Source: Rhizobium sp. BK196 (GTDB taxonomy: Bacteria > Pseudomonadota > Alphaproteobacteria > Rhizobiales > Rhizobiaceae). Taken from it: DNA of 64,000 nucleotides. The notes beneath the pieces were generated by a model, which saw only the letters and a program-made list of their open reading frames with translations, was not told the origin of the DNA and made no database searches. Position 1 is the stretch's first letter. Each line of letters opens with the position of its first letter. The translations under genes were made by a program, and so were the position numbers. Positions 31,814 through 42,711 of the stretch are shown here, piece by piece. Where the stretch lies: the NCBI RefSeq assembly GCF_014193255.1, contig NZ_JACHZB010000011.1, positions 124,001 through 188,000 on the forward strand, read 5' to 3'.

Positions 31814-34800
31814 ATGAACATTTCCAATCCATCTCCGAGCCTGTCGCGCGCGTCCGAGAAGCAGATCGACCACAACGACTCGATCCGCTCGACTTATTTA
31901 TCCAACGAAGACATCAGGGCAATGGGCGAAGGTGTGGCCAGCGGTGCAGTCAGCGCATTGCCTGCCTTCGCGCCTTTCGACTTCTTCTCGCGCACCAGGG
32001 AAAACGAGAAGGAAATCCTGCGAGTCTACCGCACGACCGCAGCCGATGTCGAAGCCGGAGAGACGATCACGCCGGCGGCCGAATGGCTGCTCGACAATCA
32101 TTACATCGTCGAAGAGGCCATTCAGGAAATCCGCCGCGATTTCCCGCGCCGTTTCTATCGCGAACTGCCGCTTATGAACGTCGGCGGTGTCGGTATCCCG
32201 CGTACACTCGTTCTCGCCTGGCTCTATGTCGCCCATACCCACAGCACCGTCTCGCAGGAAAGCCTGACGGCGCTGGTCGACGGCTTCCAACAGCACGAGA
32301 CGCTGAAGATCGGCGAACTCTGGGCGTTGCCGACGCTGGTGCGCTACGTGCTCGTCGAAAATCTCCGCCGTATTTCGAGCCGCGTCGAACGGAGCCGCCG
32401 CCTGCGCCGCCGTGCCAACGAGGCTGCCGACGAATTGGTCCGCCTTGCCGACACGGCAAAGGCCGCTGCCTATCTGAAGACGCTCGAAGAGTTTGCCGAG
32501 GACAATACGTTTTCGACGCAATTTCTTTACCGCATGCGTGATGGCTCACGGAGTTCGAGCCTCGCCATTTCCTGGCTCGACGAGCGGCTTGAGAAGCTCG
32601 GTCGTGACAGCGAAGAAACGCTGATGGCGGAACACGGCCGGCTCTCCTCCGGCAACGTGATGATGGGTAATATCATCCGCAGCCTGCGTGAAATAAACGA
32701 TGCGGACTGGTCCGTCTGGGTCGAGCAGGTCAGCCGTGTCGACAGACTGCTCTGGGATCATTCCGATTATGGCAATCTCGATTCCGGCTCGCGCAATACC
32801 TATCGCAGACAGATCGAAAAGCTTGCCATGCACTCGCCGCTGAGCGAGGTGGAAATCGCCAAGCTTGCCATAGACATGGTGGTAGAGGCCGGGCTTTCCG
32901 ATGAGCCGCTGGGGCACGAGCCCAACATCGGCGATTTCATTACGGGGACTCAACGCCCGAAACTCGAAGCGCGGGCAAACTATCGTCCAACACTGGCGCA
33001 GCATTTCGTTCGCTCGGTGCGGAAGTTCAACTGGATGGCGATCGCCGTTCCCGTCGTGATGATCACCATCATCGCCATGGCTGTAGTTGGAAGCTTCATG
33101 GTCGAGGCCGGCATGGGGCCAATTGAAATCGCCTTACTGCTGATCCTCTTCTCGCTGCCCGCGTCGGAAGGCGCAACCGGCTTTTTCAACACAGCGCTTT
33201 CCTTCCTCGTCACGCCGGCGCGGCTCGTCGGTTATGAATTCAAGCAGGGCATTCCTGCGGATGCGCGCACTCTGCTCGTCGTACCATGCCTGATCTCCAA
33301 TCGTGACAGCGTCGACGAGATGGTGCGCAACCTCGAGGTTCACTATCTCGCCAATCCGCGCGGCGAGATCTATTTCGCGTTGCTCAGCGACTGGCCGGAC
33401 AGCGATGTGGAGGAAACCTCTGCCGATCTGGAAGTCCTGGAATATGCGCGCCGGGAGATCGCCAATCTTTCGGCTCGCTACGCCCATGACGGCAAGACGC
33501 GTTTCTATTTACTGCACCGCCGCCGGCTCCATAATCCATCTGAAGGCGTCTGGATGGGCTGGGAGCGCAAACGTGGCAAGCTGCACGAGCTGAACCTGCT
33601 GCTGCGCGGCGATCGAGACACCACCTTTCTGCCGGGCGCCAATACCCTACCGGCCGACGTTCAATATGTCATGACGCTCGATGCCGACACGCGGCTTATG
33701 CGCGATATCGTCACCAAACTCGTTGGCAAGCTCCACCATCCGATCAACCGTCCGACCATCAACCTGAAAAGCGGGCGTGTCGAAAGCGGCTACGGCATTT
33801 TGCAGCCGCGCGTCACACCGTCACTGACGACCGGCAAGGATGCCTCGGTCTTCCAGCGTGTTTTTTCGATCAATCGTGGCCTCGATCCCTACGTCTTCAC
33901 GGTTTCGGATGTTTATCAGGACCTTGCCGGCGAAGGCACGTTTACCGGCAAGGGTCTTTATCATGTCGATGCTTTCGAGGCTTCGCTCAAAGGTCGTATC
34001 GAAGAGAATTCGGTGCTCAGCCATGACCTTCTCGAGGGGTCGATGGCGCGCTGCGCACTCGTTACCGATCTCGAACTCGTCGAAGACTTCCCGGTTCGCT
34101 ATGAGGTCGAGAGCTCACGCCAGCATCGCTGGGCGCGGGGCGATTGGCAGCTTTTGCCCTATATGTTCAGCCCGAAACGCGGTGTTACGGCGCTCGGGCG
34201 TTGGAAGATGTTCGACAATCTGCGCCGGTCGGCGACACCGATCGCCTGGTTCCTCGCTTCCGTGCTCGGCTGGTATCTGATGGAGCCATTTGGGGCGCTG
34301 ATCTGGCAGATCCTGTTGATCTTCTGCCTGTTCGTGGCGCCAACCCTTTCGCTCATCAATGGTATCATTCCCCGGACCAGCGATGTCGTCGCCCGCGCCC
34401 ATCTTTATACTGTCTGGTCGGATGTTGCGGCTGCCAATGCCCAGGTGGCGCTGCGCATCATCTTTATCGCCGACACTGTCTGCATGATGGCGGACGCGAT
34501 CGGACGATCGCTCTACCGTCTCTTCGTCAGCCGCAAGCTGCTCCTGCAATGGCGCACCGCGGCCAGTGTCGGGGCCGGGAAGCAGGGCACCATCCTCTCC
34601 TACTATGGAGCGATGTGGCATGCTCCGGTTCTGGCGATTTTGTCGGTTGTTTTCGCCGCATTGTCGGGCAACGACTCTTTCTTGGTCGGCATTCCCTTCG
34701 GGCTGCTCTGGATCTGTTCGCCCGCCGTCGCCTGGTATGTGAGCCAGTCGGCCGAGACGGAAGACCGGCTCAACATACCGGACGCGGTCTCCGGCGAACT

Positions 34801-37800
34801 GCGCAAGATCGCGCGCCGCACCTGGCGTTACTTCGAAACCTTCACGACCGCAGAGCAGAACCATCTGCCGCCCGACAACGTACAGGAAACGCCCCACGTC
34901 ATCGTCGCGACACGCACTTCGCCCACAAATATCGGCGTCTATCTCCTATCCGTCATTTCCGGCCGCCAGTTCGGCTGGTTCTCCTTCGAGGAGACGATCG
35001 AGCGCCTGGAGCATACGATCGCCACGATCGACCGCATGGAAAAGTTCCGCGGCCATCTCTTCAATTGGTATCACACCGATACGCTGCAGACGCTTGGACC
35101 TCGCTATGTTTCGGCAGTCGACAGCGGTAATCTGGCCGGTCACCTGATTGCCGTTTCAGCGGCTTGCCGCGACTGGGCGGAAGCACCTTCGGCACATGTC
35201 CAGGGGAATCTCGACGGTGTGGGTGATACGGCGGGCATCCTCGGTGAAGTGCTGGCCGATCTTCCCGATGACCGCAAGACCGTGCGGCCACTGCGCCGCC
35301 GTCTGGAAGAACGCATTTCCGGCTTTCAGAATGCACTTGCCGCTGTCAAGCGCGAGCACGAGTTTGCCTCGATCCGTGTCATCAACCTCGCGGTCCTGGC
35401 GCGCGACATCCAAAACCTTGCCGGTAACCTGCATCACGAGGTGAAGTCGAAGCAGACGGAAGAGGTCACGTTGTGGGCGGCCTCGCTGGTCAAGGTCTGC
35501 GAGGCTCACATCTCCGATAGTACCTTCGACCTTTCCAATATCGATGCATTGCGCCCCCGCCTGGTCGCGCTCCGCGACAAGACCCGCGATCTCGCCTTTT
35601 CGATGGAATTCGGCTTTCTATACCGTCCAGAGCGTCGCCTGCTGTCGATTGGTTATCGCGTGGAAAGCGGCGAGCTCGATGCGGCCTGTTATGACCTTCT
35701 GGCTTCGGAATGCCGTCTCACCTCGCTCTTCGGCATCGCCAAGGGCGACCTGCCGACGGAGCATTGGTATAAGCTCGGCCGGCAGGTCGTTCCGGTCGGC
35801 TCGCGCGGAGCGCTGGTCTCCTGGTCCGGCTCGATGTTCGAATATCTGATGCCGCCGCTCGTCATGCAGGAGCGCGGTGGAGGCATCCTCAACCAGACCA
35901 ACAATCTCGTCATCGCCGAACAGATGAACCATGCCCGTAAGCTCGGCACGCCCTGGGGCATCTCGGAAGCAGCCTTCAATGCTCGCGACCACAACCTCAA
36001 CTATCAGTACACGAACTTCGGCGTGCCGACGCTCGGCCTGAAGCGCGGTCTCGGCCACAATGCCGTCATCGCACCCTATGCCTCGCTGCTCGCCAGCCAA
36101 TATTATCCGGGGGCATCACTTGAAAACCTGCAGAGGCTTCGCAAGCTCGGCGCTCTCGGCAAGTTCGGCTTTCACGACGCCGTCGACTTCACGCCAACAC
36201 GCGTGCCTGAAGGCAGGCAATGCGCTGTCGTCTACAACTACTATGCGCACCATCACGGCATGTCGATCGCAGCCGTGGCCAACGTCGCTTTCGACGGCAT
36301 GCTGCGTGAGCTCTTCCACTCCGATCCTGTCATCGAGGCGGCTGAACTGCTGCTGCAGGAAAAAGCCCCGCGCGACATCTCCGTCATGAGTGGCAAGGAT
36401 GAATCCAGTACGCCCGCCAGCATCCAGGACGATTTGATGCGGCCCGTTATCCGCAAGATCGACGATCCGGCTTCGCGCGAACGCGAGCTCGTCTTCCTGT
36501 CGAATGGCCATTATTCCCTGATGCTGACGGCAACGGGTGCGGGTTATGCCCGCTGGAACGGTCTATCCGTCTCCCGCTGGAAAGCAGATCCGACCGAAGA
36601 CCGCTGGGGCAATTTCATCTTCCTGCGTGACACGGAGACCCATGAATGGTGGTCAGCCACATCAGAGCCAAAGAGCGTGGAGGGCGAAACGGTCCGAGTG
36701 GAATTTGCTGACGAGAAGGTCGTGTTCAGCAAAGTTCTTGGCGATCTCACGAGCGAAGTCGAATGCATCGTTGCCACCGAACATGATGCGGAAGCCCGCC
36801 GCCTGACGCTATTCAACATGGGCACGGAAGATCGCTTCATCGAAGTGACGTCCTATCTCGAGCCGGTCATTACATCCGACGACACGGACAGCGCGCATCC
36901 GGCTTTCGCCCGCATGTTCGTGAAAACAGAGATCGACAAGCGCGGCGATGTCATCCGTGCCGAGCGTAACAAGCGCGATCCGAACGAACCGGATATGAGT
37001 CTCGCGCATCTAATCGTCGACAATGGCGGGGATACGCGGCACACGGAATCCGAAACCGACCGGCGGACGTTCATCGGCCGTGGCCGCACTCTTTCGAGTG
37101 CCGCTGCCTTCGATCCGGGTGCTACCCTTTCCGGCACCGACGGTTTCACTTTGGATCCCATCCTGTCGTTGCGCCGGACGGTGCGCGTGCCAGCCGGCAA
37201 GAAGGTGAGCGTGATCTTCTGGACCATTGCAGCACCAAGCCGTGCCGAGGTGGACAAGGCCATCGATCGCTATCGCCATCCGGATGCCTTCAACCACGAA
37301 CTCATCCAGGCCTGGACGCGCACACAGGTGCAGATGCGCCATGTCGGTGTCAGCTCGCAACAGGCGGCAGCGTTCCAGCATCTCGGCCGCTTTCTCGTCT
37401 ACCCCGATATGCAGCTTCGCGGCGACCACGGCGCCGTCCGGGCCGGCATGCAGTCGCAGTCGGCGCTCTGGCCGCTGGCGATTTCGGGGGATTTCCCAAT
37501 CTTCACACTGCGCATCGACGACGACATGGACCTCGAAATCGCCCGCGAAGCGCTCCTGGCGCAGGAATATCTGCGCTCGCGTGGGGTGGCTGCCGATCTC
37601 GTCATCATGAACGAGCGCGCCTCGTCCTATGCACAGGATATGCAGCACGCACTCGACGCCATGTGCGAAAACGTGCGCCGCCTCGGTCATGCCGACGGCT
37701 TGCGACAGCATATTTTCGCGGTCCGCAAGGATTTGATGGAGGAGAGCACCTATCAGGCGCTGATCGCCGCCTCGCGGGTGACACTGCATGCCAAGAACGG

Positions 37801-40330
37801 CAAGGTTGTCGACCAGATGAATCGCGCCCGCATACTGTTTACGCCCGATAAGGAAGAGCCTGAGAACACGGAACAAACCGAGCGCGCCAGGATGGCGATC
37901 AAGCGTGTAACGCCTCTGCCGGCCCCGACTATCAAGACCGTTGTCATTGATGAAGAAGGCGATCTCGACTTCTGGAATGGCATCGGCGGCTTTGTCCGCG
38001 ACGGCAGCGAATATGTCGTGCGTCTCCCGGGCGGGCAGGCGACGCCGCAGCCTTGGATCAATGTCATCTCGAACGACCGCTTCGGTTTCCATGTATCGGC
38101 GGAAGGTGCCGGTTTCACCTGGAGCGTCAATTCGCGTGACTACCAGCTCACCCCCTGGTCGAACGACGCAGTCATCAACCGTTCCGGCGAAGCCCTCTAC
38201 ATAGCGGATCTCGAAAGCGGTGCGGTCATGACGCCGTTTGCAGGACTTTCCCGGCGCAATGACATTCGCTTCGAAGCGCGCCACGGCCTCGGCTATTCCA
38301 GCTTCTCCAGCACGCAGCACGAGATCGCGCTGGAAGTGACGCAGACCGTGCATCGCGAGAAGCCGGTGAAGCTGCAGCGCCTGCGCCTGCGCAACGCCGG
38401 CTCGGCAAGCCGTAAGCTCAGGCTCTACGCCTATGTACAATGGGTCCTTGGGAATAATCCGCAGAAGACCGCCTCTTTCGTCCTGTCGAAACATGACGAG
38501 GAGACAGGGGCGCTGTTTGCGACGAACCCCTACAGCATCGACTATTCGGGTCGCACCGCCTTCTTCGCCGCGAGCGAGAGGATTTCGAGTTTCTCGGCAA
38601 GTCGTTGCGAGTTCATCGGCAAGAGCGGGACGATTGTGGCGCCTGTCGCCGTGACCGCGGCGGCTGCTCTGTCCGGTTCCACAGGTCTTGACGGCGATCC
38701 GGCAGCGGTCCTTGCCATCGATATCGAGCTTGGCGCCGGCGAAGAGCGTGACGTCACTTTCTTTCTGGGTGATGCGTCGACCGAAGAGGAGGCGCGCGTC
38801 CTGCTTGCCGATATCAGAAAGGCCTCGTTCGATGAAGCGGTGCAGGCAAACCGGGGCTTCTGGCAGGAATTCACCGGCAGGCTGCAGATCTCGACGCCGG
38901 ATCAGGGCATGAACAACCTTGTCAATACTTGGCTGCCCTATCAGAGCCTCGGCTGCCGCATCATGGCGCGGACGGCCTTCTACCAGGCGAGCGGTGCCTT
39001 CGGCTTCCGCGACCAATTGCAGGATACACTGGCCTTCGTGCTGCAGGAGCCTCGGCTTGCGCGAGGGCAGATCATCAACGCGGCCTCGCGCCAGTTTCGC
39101 GAGGGGGACGTACAGCACTGGTGGCTGCCGGAGACGGGGGCGGGCGTACGCACTGTGATTTCCGACGATGTCGTGTGGCTCGCCTATGCGATCGATCATT
39201 ACTGTACCGTCAGCGGCGACAAAAGCGTGCTCGACGAGCAGGTTGCCTTCCTCGATGGGCCTGCGCTGCTGGAAGGCCAGCATGACTCTTTCTTCAAGCC
39301 GGAAATATCCGAGGATACGGCAACCATTTATGAACATGCAGCTCTGGCGCTCGACCTCGCCATTGCTCGCAAGGGAACGAACGGCCTGCCGCTCTTCCTC
39401 GGCGGCGACTGGAATGACGGGATGAATCGCGTCGGCATCGACGGCAGCGGCACGAGTGTCTGGCTCGGCTGGTTTCTTGCCGGAACACTGCGCTCTTTCA
39501 TACCGTATGCCGAAGACCGCGGCGACAAAGTCCGTACGCAGCATTGGAAGGCGCATCTCATCGAACTCAAGACGGCGCTCGAAAACGTTGCCTGGGACGG
39601 CGACTATTACCGCCGCGGCACTTTCGACGACGGCACGCCACTCGGCTCGAAGGAGAGCCTCGAATGCCAGATCGATTCGATTGCACAGTCCTGGAGCGGG
39701 CTCTCGGGCGAAGGTGATCCGAAGCGGGCTGTCAAGGCGATGGATGCGGTGCTCGACCGGCTGGTTGACGAGGATGCACGGATCATCCGCCTTTTCACCC
39801 CGCCTTTTGAAAGGTCGCCGAAGGATCCAGGCTATATCGGGGCCTATCCGCCCGGCGTTCGCGAGAATGGCGGCCAGTATACGCATGCCGCCACCTGGGT
39901 GGTCATGGCGCTGGCGGAATTGAAGCGGGGTGACGATGCCCTGCGCTGCTTTCAGATCCTCAACCCGATCACCCATTCGCTGGACAAGGCGGCGGCCGAA
40001 CGGTATCGCGTCGAGCCCTACGTCGTGGCAGCCGATGTCTATGGGCATGAACCCTATGTCGGGCGCGGTGGCTGGACCTGGTACACCGGCTCGGCCGGCT
40101 GGCTCTATCGGGCGGTGGTGGAGGGTATACTTGGTATCCGGCTAAAGGGTGGACAACTTTTTGTGAACCCGTCGCTTCCTTCCAATTGGGACGGGTTTGC
40201 GGCAGAGATCGAATGCGGCGGAAGCAAATACCGCATTTCGGTCTCAAAAGCGTCCAATGCTGACGGCTACAATCTATCGATAGACGGCAGCGAAGTCGCC
40301 AATCCCCACGAGGGATATCAGGTCGGATAG
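31814..40330 (+). CDS. ndvB: Cyclic beta-1,2-glucan synthase NdvB
   Basis: NdvB is the giant inner-membrane enzyme that starts, elongates and cyclises beta-1,2-glucan from UDP-glucose; the glucan is needed for osmotic adaptation, motility and nodule invasion. The 2838 residues match the S. meliloti size (about 2830). Order: soluble N-terminal part to about 400; two membrane segments near 407-465; a GT84 glycosyltransferase domain with LDADTRL (about 622) and QHRWARGDWQL (about 769); a membrane cluster at about 800-980; a glycoamylase-like region at about 1010-1540; then two GH94-type phosphorylase modules, with FLGGDWNDGMN (about 2530) carrying the acidic site, which shorten chains to control ring size. 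ATG 31814 is chosen over TTG 31793; the ribosome-binding site is weak. opgC follows after 99 bases. Confidence 0.97.
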   Translation: MNISNPSPSLSRASEKQIDHNDSIRSTYLSNEDIRAMGEGVASGAVSALPAFAPFDFFSRTRENEKEILRVYRTTAADVEAGETITPAAEWLLDNHYIVEEAIQEIRRDFPRRFYRELPLMNVGGVGIPRTLVLAWLYVAHTHSTVSQESLTALVDGFQQHETLKIGELWALPTLVRYVLVENLRRISSRVERSRRLRRRANEAADELVRLADTAKAAAYLKTLEEFAEDNTFSTQFLYRMRDGSRSSSLAISWLDERLEKLGRDSEETLMAEHGRLSSGNVMMGNIIRSLREINDADWSVWVEQVSRVDRLLWDHSDYGNLDSGSRNTYRRQIEKLAMHSPLSEVEIAKLAIDMVVEAGLSDEPLGHEPNIGDFITGTQRPKLEARANYRPTLAQHFVRSVRKFNWMAIAVPVVMITIIAMAVVGSFMVEAGMGPIEIALLLILFSLPASEGATGFFNTALSFLVTPARLVGYEFKQGIPADARTLLVVPCLISNRDSVDEMVRNLEVHYLANPRGEIYFALLSDWPDSDVEETSADLEVLEYARREIANLSARYAHDGKTRFYLLHRRRLHNPSEGVWMGWERKRGKLHELNLLLRGDRDTTFLPGANTLPADVQYVMTLDADTRLMRDIVTKLVGKLHHPINRPTINLKSGRVESGYGILQPRVTPSLTTGKDASVFQRVFSINRGLDPYVFTVSDVYQDLAGEGTFTGKGLYHVDAFEASLKGRIEENSVLSHDLLEGSMARCALVTDLELVEDFPVRYEVESSRQHRWARGDWQLLPYMFSPKRGVTALGRWKMFDNLRRSATPIAWFLASVLGWYLMEPFGALIWQILLIFCLFVAPTLSLINGIIPRTSDVVARAHLYTVWSDVAAANAQVALRIIFIADTVCMMADAIGRSLYRLFVSRKLLLQWRTAASVGAGKQGTILSYYGAMWHAPVLAILSVVFAALSGNDSFLVGIPFGLLWICSPAVAWYVSQSAETEDRLNIPDAVSGELRKIARRTWRYFETFTTAEQNHLPPDNVQETPHVIVATRTSPTNIGVYLLSVISGRQFGWFSFEETIERLEHTIATIDRMEKFRGHLFNWYHTDTLQTLGPRYVSAVDSGNLAGHLIAVSAACRDWAEAPSAHVQGNLDGVGDTAGILGEVLADLPDDRKTVRPLRRRLEERISGFQNALAAVKREHEFASIRVINLAVLARDIQNLAGNLHHEVKSKQTEEVTLWAASLVKVCEAHISDSTFDLSNIDALRPRLVALRDKTRDLAFSMEFGFLYRPERRLLSIGYRVESGELDAACYDLLASECRLTSLFGIAKGDLPTEHWYKLGRQVVPVGSRGALVSWSGSMFEYLMPPLVMQERGGGILNQTNNLVIAEQMNHARKLGTPWGISEAAFNARDHNLNYQYTNFGVPTLGLKRGLGHNAVIAPYASLLASQYYPGASLENLQRLRKLGALGKFGFHDAVDFTPTRVPEGRQCAVVYNYYAHHHGMSIAAVANVAFDGMLRELFHSDPVIEAAELLLQEKAPRDISVMSGKDESSTPASIQDDLMRPVIRKIDDPASRERELVFLSNGHYSLMLTATGAGYARWNGLSVSRWKADPTEDRWGNFIFLRDTETHEWWSATSEPKSVEGETVRVEFADEKVVFSKVLGDLTSEVECIVATEHDAEARRLTLFNMGTEDRFIEVTSYLEPVITSDDTDSAHPAFARMFVKTEIDKRGDVIRAERNKRDPNEPDMSLAHLIVDNGGDTRHTESETDRRTFIGRGRTLSSAAAFDPGATLSGTDGFTLDPILSLRRTVRVPAGKKVSVIFWTIAAPSRAEVDKAIDRYRHPDAFNHELIQAWTRTQVQMRHVGVSSQQAAAFQHLGRFLVYPDMQLRGDHGAVRAGMQSQSALWPLAISGDFPIFTLRIDDDMDLEIAREALLAQEYLRSRGVAADLVIMNERASSYAQDMQHALDAMCENVRRLGHADGLRQHIFAVRKDLMEESTYQALIAASRVTLHAKNGKVVDQMNRARILFTPDKEEPENTEQTERARMAIKRVTPLPAPTIKTVVIDEEGDLDFWNGIGGFVRDGSEYVVRLPGGQATPQPWINVISNDRFGFHVSAEGAGFTWSVNSRDYQLTPWSNDAVINRSGEALYIADLESGAVMTPFAGLSRRNDIRFEARHGLGYSSFSSTQHEIALEVTQTVHREKPVKLQRLRLRNAGSASRKLRLYAYVQWVLGNNPQKTASFVLSKHDEETGALFATNPYSIDYSGRTAFFAASERISSFSASRCEFIGKSGTIVAPVAVTAAAALSGSTGLDGDPAAVLAIDIELGAGEERDVTFFLGDASTEEEARVLLADIRKASFDEAVQANRGFWQEFTGRLQISTPDQGMNNLVNTWLPYQSLGCRIMARTAFYQASGAFGFRDQLQDTLAFVLQEPRLARGQIINAASRQFREGDVQHWWLPETGAGVRTVISDDVVWLAYAIDHYCTVSGDKSVLDEQVAFLDGPALLEGQHDSFFKPEISEDTATIYEHAALALDLAIARKGTNGLPLFLGGDWNDGMNRVGIDGSGTSVWLGWFLAGTLRSFIPYAEDRGDKVRTQHWKAHLIELKTALENVAWDGDYYRRGTFDDGTPLGSKESLECQIDSIAQSWSGLSGEGDPKRAVKAMDAVLDRLVDEDARIIRLFTPPFERSPKDPGYIGAYPPGVRENGGQYTHAATWVVMALAELKRGDDALRCFQILNPITHSLDKAAAERYRVEPYVVAADVYGHEPYVGRGGWTWYTGSAGWLYRAVVEGILGIRLKGGQLFVNPSLPSNWDGFAAEIECGGSKYRISVSKASNADGYNLSIDGSEVANPHEGYQVG

Positions 40331-40429
40331 CAGCAATCTCCAAGCTGATTTTCCGGCGATTCGTGTGGCCACAGGGGGAACCCTTTTGGCCAGCGTAGCG
40401 TTTGCAAAACGGATGACAGGAGAGACACC

Positions 40430-41656
40430 ATGGCAGGTATGCCGACCAAAGCCATTGGCGCCCAACGAACTTCCACATCGGTAGCGGCGTCCAAGCGCGA
40501 TACGAGGCTTGATGTGATTCGCGGTCTTGCGCTCATCACGATCTTCATCAATCACGTTCCGGGGCAAATCTTCGAATATATTACGACCAAAAATTTCGGC
40601 TTTTCCGATGCCGCCGAAGCCTTCGTACTAATCTCGGGCATCGCAGTCGGCCTTGCCTACGGTGCCCGCTTCAAGCCGGGCGCGCGCCTGGAAATGGCGA
40701 TCAAGGCGGCAAGGCGCGCCTTCACGCTTTACCTCGCCCATATGATCACCACCTTCGTGACGCTCGCGCTCTTCATCTGCGGCGCCTGGCTGTTTCACCG
40801 GCCGGGACTATTGGTCGAGATCAATATCCTGGCGGTGCTGATGAACTTGAAGGAAGGCATTCCGGCTCTGCTCTTGCTCGGCCACCAGATCGGCTACAAC
40901 AACATCCTGCCGATGTATGGCGCGCTGATGCTGATGGTGCCGCTAATCCTGCTTCTGAACGAGAAAAGCACGCTGCTGGCATTAGCGGTTTCCGGTGCGG
41001 TCTGGCTGCTTGCGGGCATCTACCATCTTGCCCCGCAAAACATGTTGTTCGAGGGAGACTGGTTCCTCAATCCCTTCTCCTGGCAGTTCTTGTTTACGAT
41101 CGGCGTCGTCTCGATGATGCATGTCAAGCGCGGCGGTATGCTTCCTCGTCATCCGTTGCTTTTCGCGCTGGCACTCAGCTATGTCGTGCTTTCCTTCATC
41201 TGGGTGACGGCGCGTCTCTGGGATCTCGGGAACTATCTTGCCGCCCTCGGCCTGCCGGCGGTGCTGACCGATTTCGACAAGACATTCCTGTCGCTGCCAC
41301 GCCTTCTGCACGTGTTGGCTCTCGCCTATCTGGTGATCAATATTCCCGTTGTGTCGAAGGCTTTCCGCCGCCCGGCCGATCATCCGCTGACGATTCTCGG
41401 CCGGCATTCGCTGAACATCTTCGTCGCCGGCACCATCCTTGCGATGGTTGGGCAGGTTCTGCTCTACATTACCAACCGCGATCAGATCATCGGCCCGATC
41501 TTCGTGCTTGCCGGCATCGCCGTCCAGTTCGCCTATGCCTATCATCTCGAATACAAGCGCGAACAGGAAAAGGGCCGGCCTCTCGCCGGTGTCGTCCCGG
41601 TGCCGGTCCGTATCAACCGGTCGGTGGATTCTTACGGCCACGGCAAACTGAAATAG
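40430..41656 (+). CDS. opgC: OpgC-family membrane protein (glucan substituent transferase)
   Basis: This 408-residue membrane protein has about ten hydrophobic segments and the OpgC N-terminal pattern RDTRLDVIRGLALITIFINHVPGQ, followed by DAAEAFVLISGIAVGLAYG. OpgC-type proteins transfer anionic (succinyl) groups onto periplasmic glucans, and its place 99 bases after ndvB supports action on cyclic glucan. GGAGAG lies nine bases before the ATG. It is followed by a terminator. The exact substituent cannot be read from the sequence. Confidence 0.88.
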   Translation: MAGMPTKAIGAQRTSTSVAASKRDTRLDVIRGLALITIFINHVPGQIFEYITTKNFGFSDAAEAFVLISGIAVGLAYGARFKPGARLEMAIKAARRAFTLYLAHMITTFVTLALFICGAWLFHRPGLLVEINILAVLMNLKEGIPALLLLGHQIGYNNILPMYGALMLMVPLILLLNEKSTLLALAVSGAVWLLAGIYHLAPQNMLFEGDWFLNPFSWQFLFTIGVVSMMHVKRGGMLPRHPLLFALALSYVVLSFIWVTARLWDLGNYLAALGLPAVLTDFDKTFLSLPRLLHVLALAYLVINIPVVSKAFRRPADHPLTILGRHSLNIFVAGTILAMVGQVLLYITNRDQIIGPIFVLAGIAVQFAYAYHLEYKREQEKGRPLAGVVPVPVRINRSVDSYGHGKLK

Positions 41657-41677
41657 GCAGAGGCTTTATTGTATCGG

Positions 41678-41710
41678 AGAGCCGGCGGTCGACAGGCCGC
41701 CGGCTCTTTC
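41678..41710. terminator. Terminator between opgC and corA
   Basis: AGAGCCGGCGG (41678-41688) and CCGCCGGCTCT (41697-41707) form a perfect 11-bp stem, followed by TTTCTTCT on the plus strand. It ends ndvB-opgC and may serve the convergent corA. Confidence 0.8.
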
Positions 41711-41745
41711 TTCTATCCCGACATGGGGAGATCGATCTCGTTCCC

Positions 41746-42711
41746 TTAAAGCCAGCCCGATTTCCGAAAACGCCAAAATAGAATGCCACAAAGGCTCAGA
41801 ATGACGGCGATGACGACGTAATAGCCGTATTCCGTTTTCAATTCCGGCATACTCTCGAAGTTCATGCCGTAGATGCCGGCGATCGCTGTCGGCACCGCCG
41901 CGATCGCAACCCAGGCTGCCAGCTGGCGGGTGATCATGCCCTGGCGCTGCTGCTCCAGAAGGTTGCTGGCTTCGAAGACCGACGTGATGACGTCCTTAAG
42001 CCCACCAGTCGTGGTTTCGACGCGCCTGATATGGTCGTTGACATCCCTGAAGTATTTGCGTGCCTCGCTGTCGATGCAGGGCAGATCGAGGTGAACCAGC
42101 TTTCCGCACACTTCCGACATCGGGCCGAGGACGCGCTGGAAGCGAATGATCTGGCGCCTCAAGCGGAAGAGCCGCTTGATCTGCTCTCGACTCAGGAAGG
42201 CATCGAGCATTCGCTGCTCCATTTCCAGCACGCGATCCTCTATGGCCTGCACGACGGGGAGGTATCCATCGACGATGAAATCCAGCACGCCGTGCAGGAC
42301 GTAATCTGGGCCGTTCTTCAGGGTCTCGGGCGCGGCTTCAAGTTGTTTGCGCAGTGCGCCATGGCCGCGATCGGAACCATGTCTGACAGTGACGACGTGA
42401 TAGTCGCCGACGAAGATTGCCGTCTCGCCGTACTCGATGACGTCACCGTCCAGATGGGCGGTCTTGGTAATGAGGAAGAGTTGTCCATCGTAGATATCGA
42501 GTTTGGGAACCTGGATCGGGCTCAGAGCATCTTCCACCGCAAGATGATGGAGGCCGAACGTTTTTTGCAGGGCAAAAAGTTCTCGCTCGTCCGGATCGTG
42601 CAGGCCGATCCAGACGAACTCGTTCTTCACCGTCGGCACGGTGCCGGTGTCAATTTCGAAGGACCCTGCTCGCTGACCATCGCGGTACAGGTAGGAGGCA
42701 ACAATGCTCAT
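41746..42711 (-). CDS. corA: CorA-family magnesium/divalent cation transporter
   Basis: CorA is a pentameric magnesium channel of the inner membrane. The 321-residue protein has a large cytoplasmic N-terminal domain and two C-terminal membrane helices, the first ending in the invariant YGMN motif (IAGIYGMNFESMPEL) that forms the selectivity loop. The N-terminal FVWIGLHDPDERELFALQKTFGLHHLAVEDAL is typical. ATG 42711 follows GTGGAG; five extra residues from an earlier start are less likely. It is on the strand opposite ndvB-opgC and has its own promoter. Confidence 0.95.
   Translation of the reverse strand: MSIVASYLYRDGQRAGSFEIDTGTVPTVKNEFVWIGLHDPDERELFALQKTFGLHHLAVEDALSPIQVPKLDIYDGQLFLITKTAHLDGDVIEYGETAIFVGDYHVVTVRHGSDRGHGALRKQLEAAPETLKNGPDYVLHGVLDFIVDGYLPVVQAIEDRVLEMEQRMLDAFLSREQIKRLFRLRRQIIRFQRVLGPMSEVCGKLVHLDLPCIDSEARKYFRDVNDHIRRVETTTGGLKDVITSVFEASNLLEQQRQGMITRQLAAWVAIAAVPTAIAGIYGMNFESMPELKTEYGYYVVIAVILSLCGILFWRFRKSGWL

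Noticed and set aside
37010..40048. 1012-codon open frame antisense to ndvB
   Set aside because: Codon pattern mirrors the ndvB frame in GC-rich DNA; no ribosome-binding site or recognisable domain.
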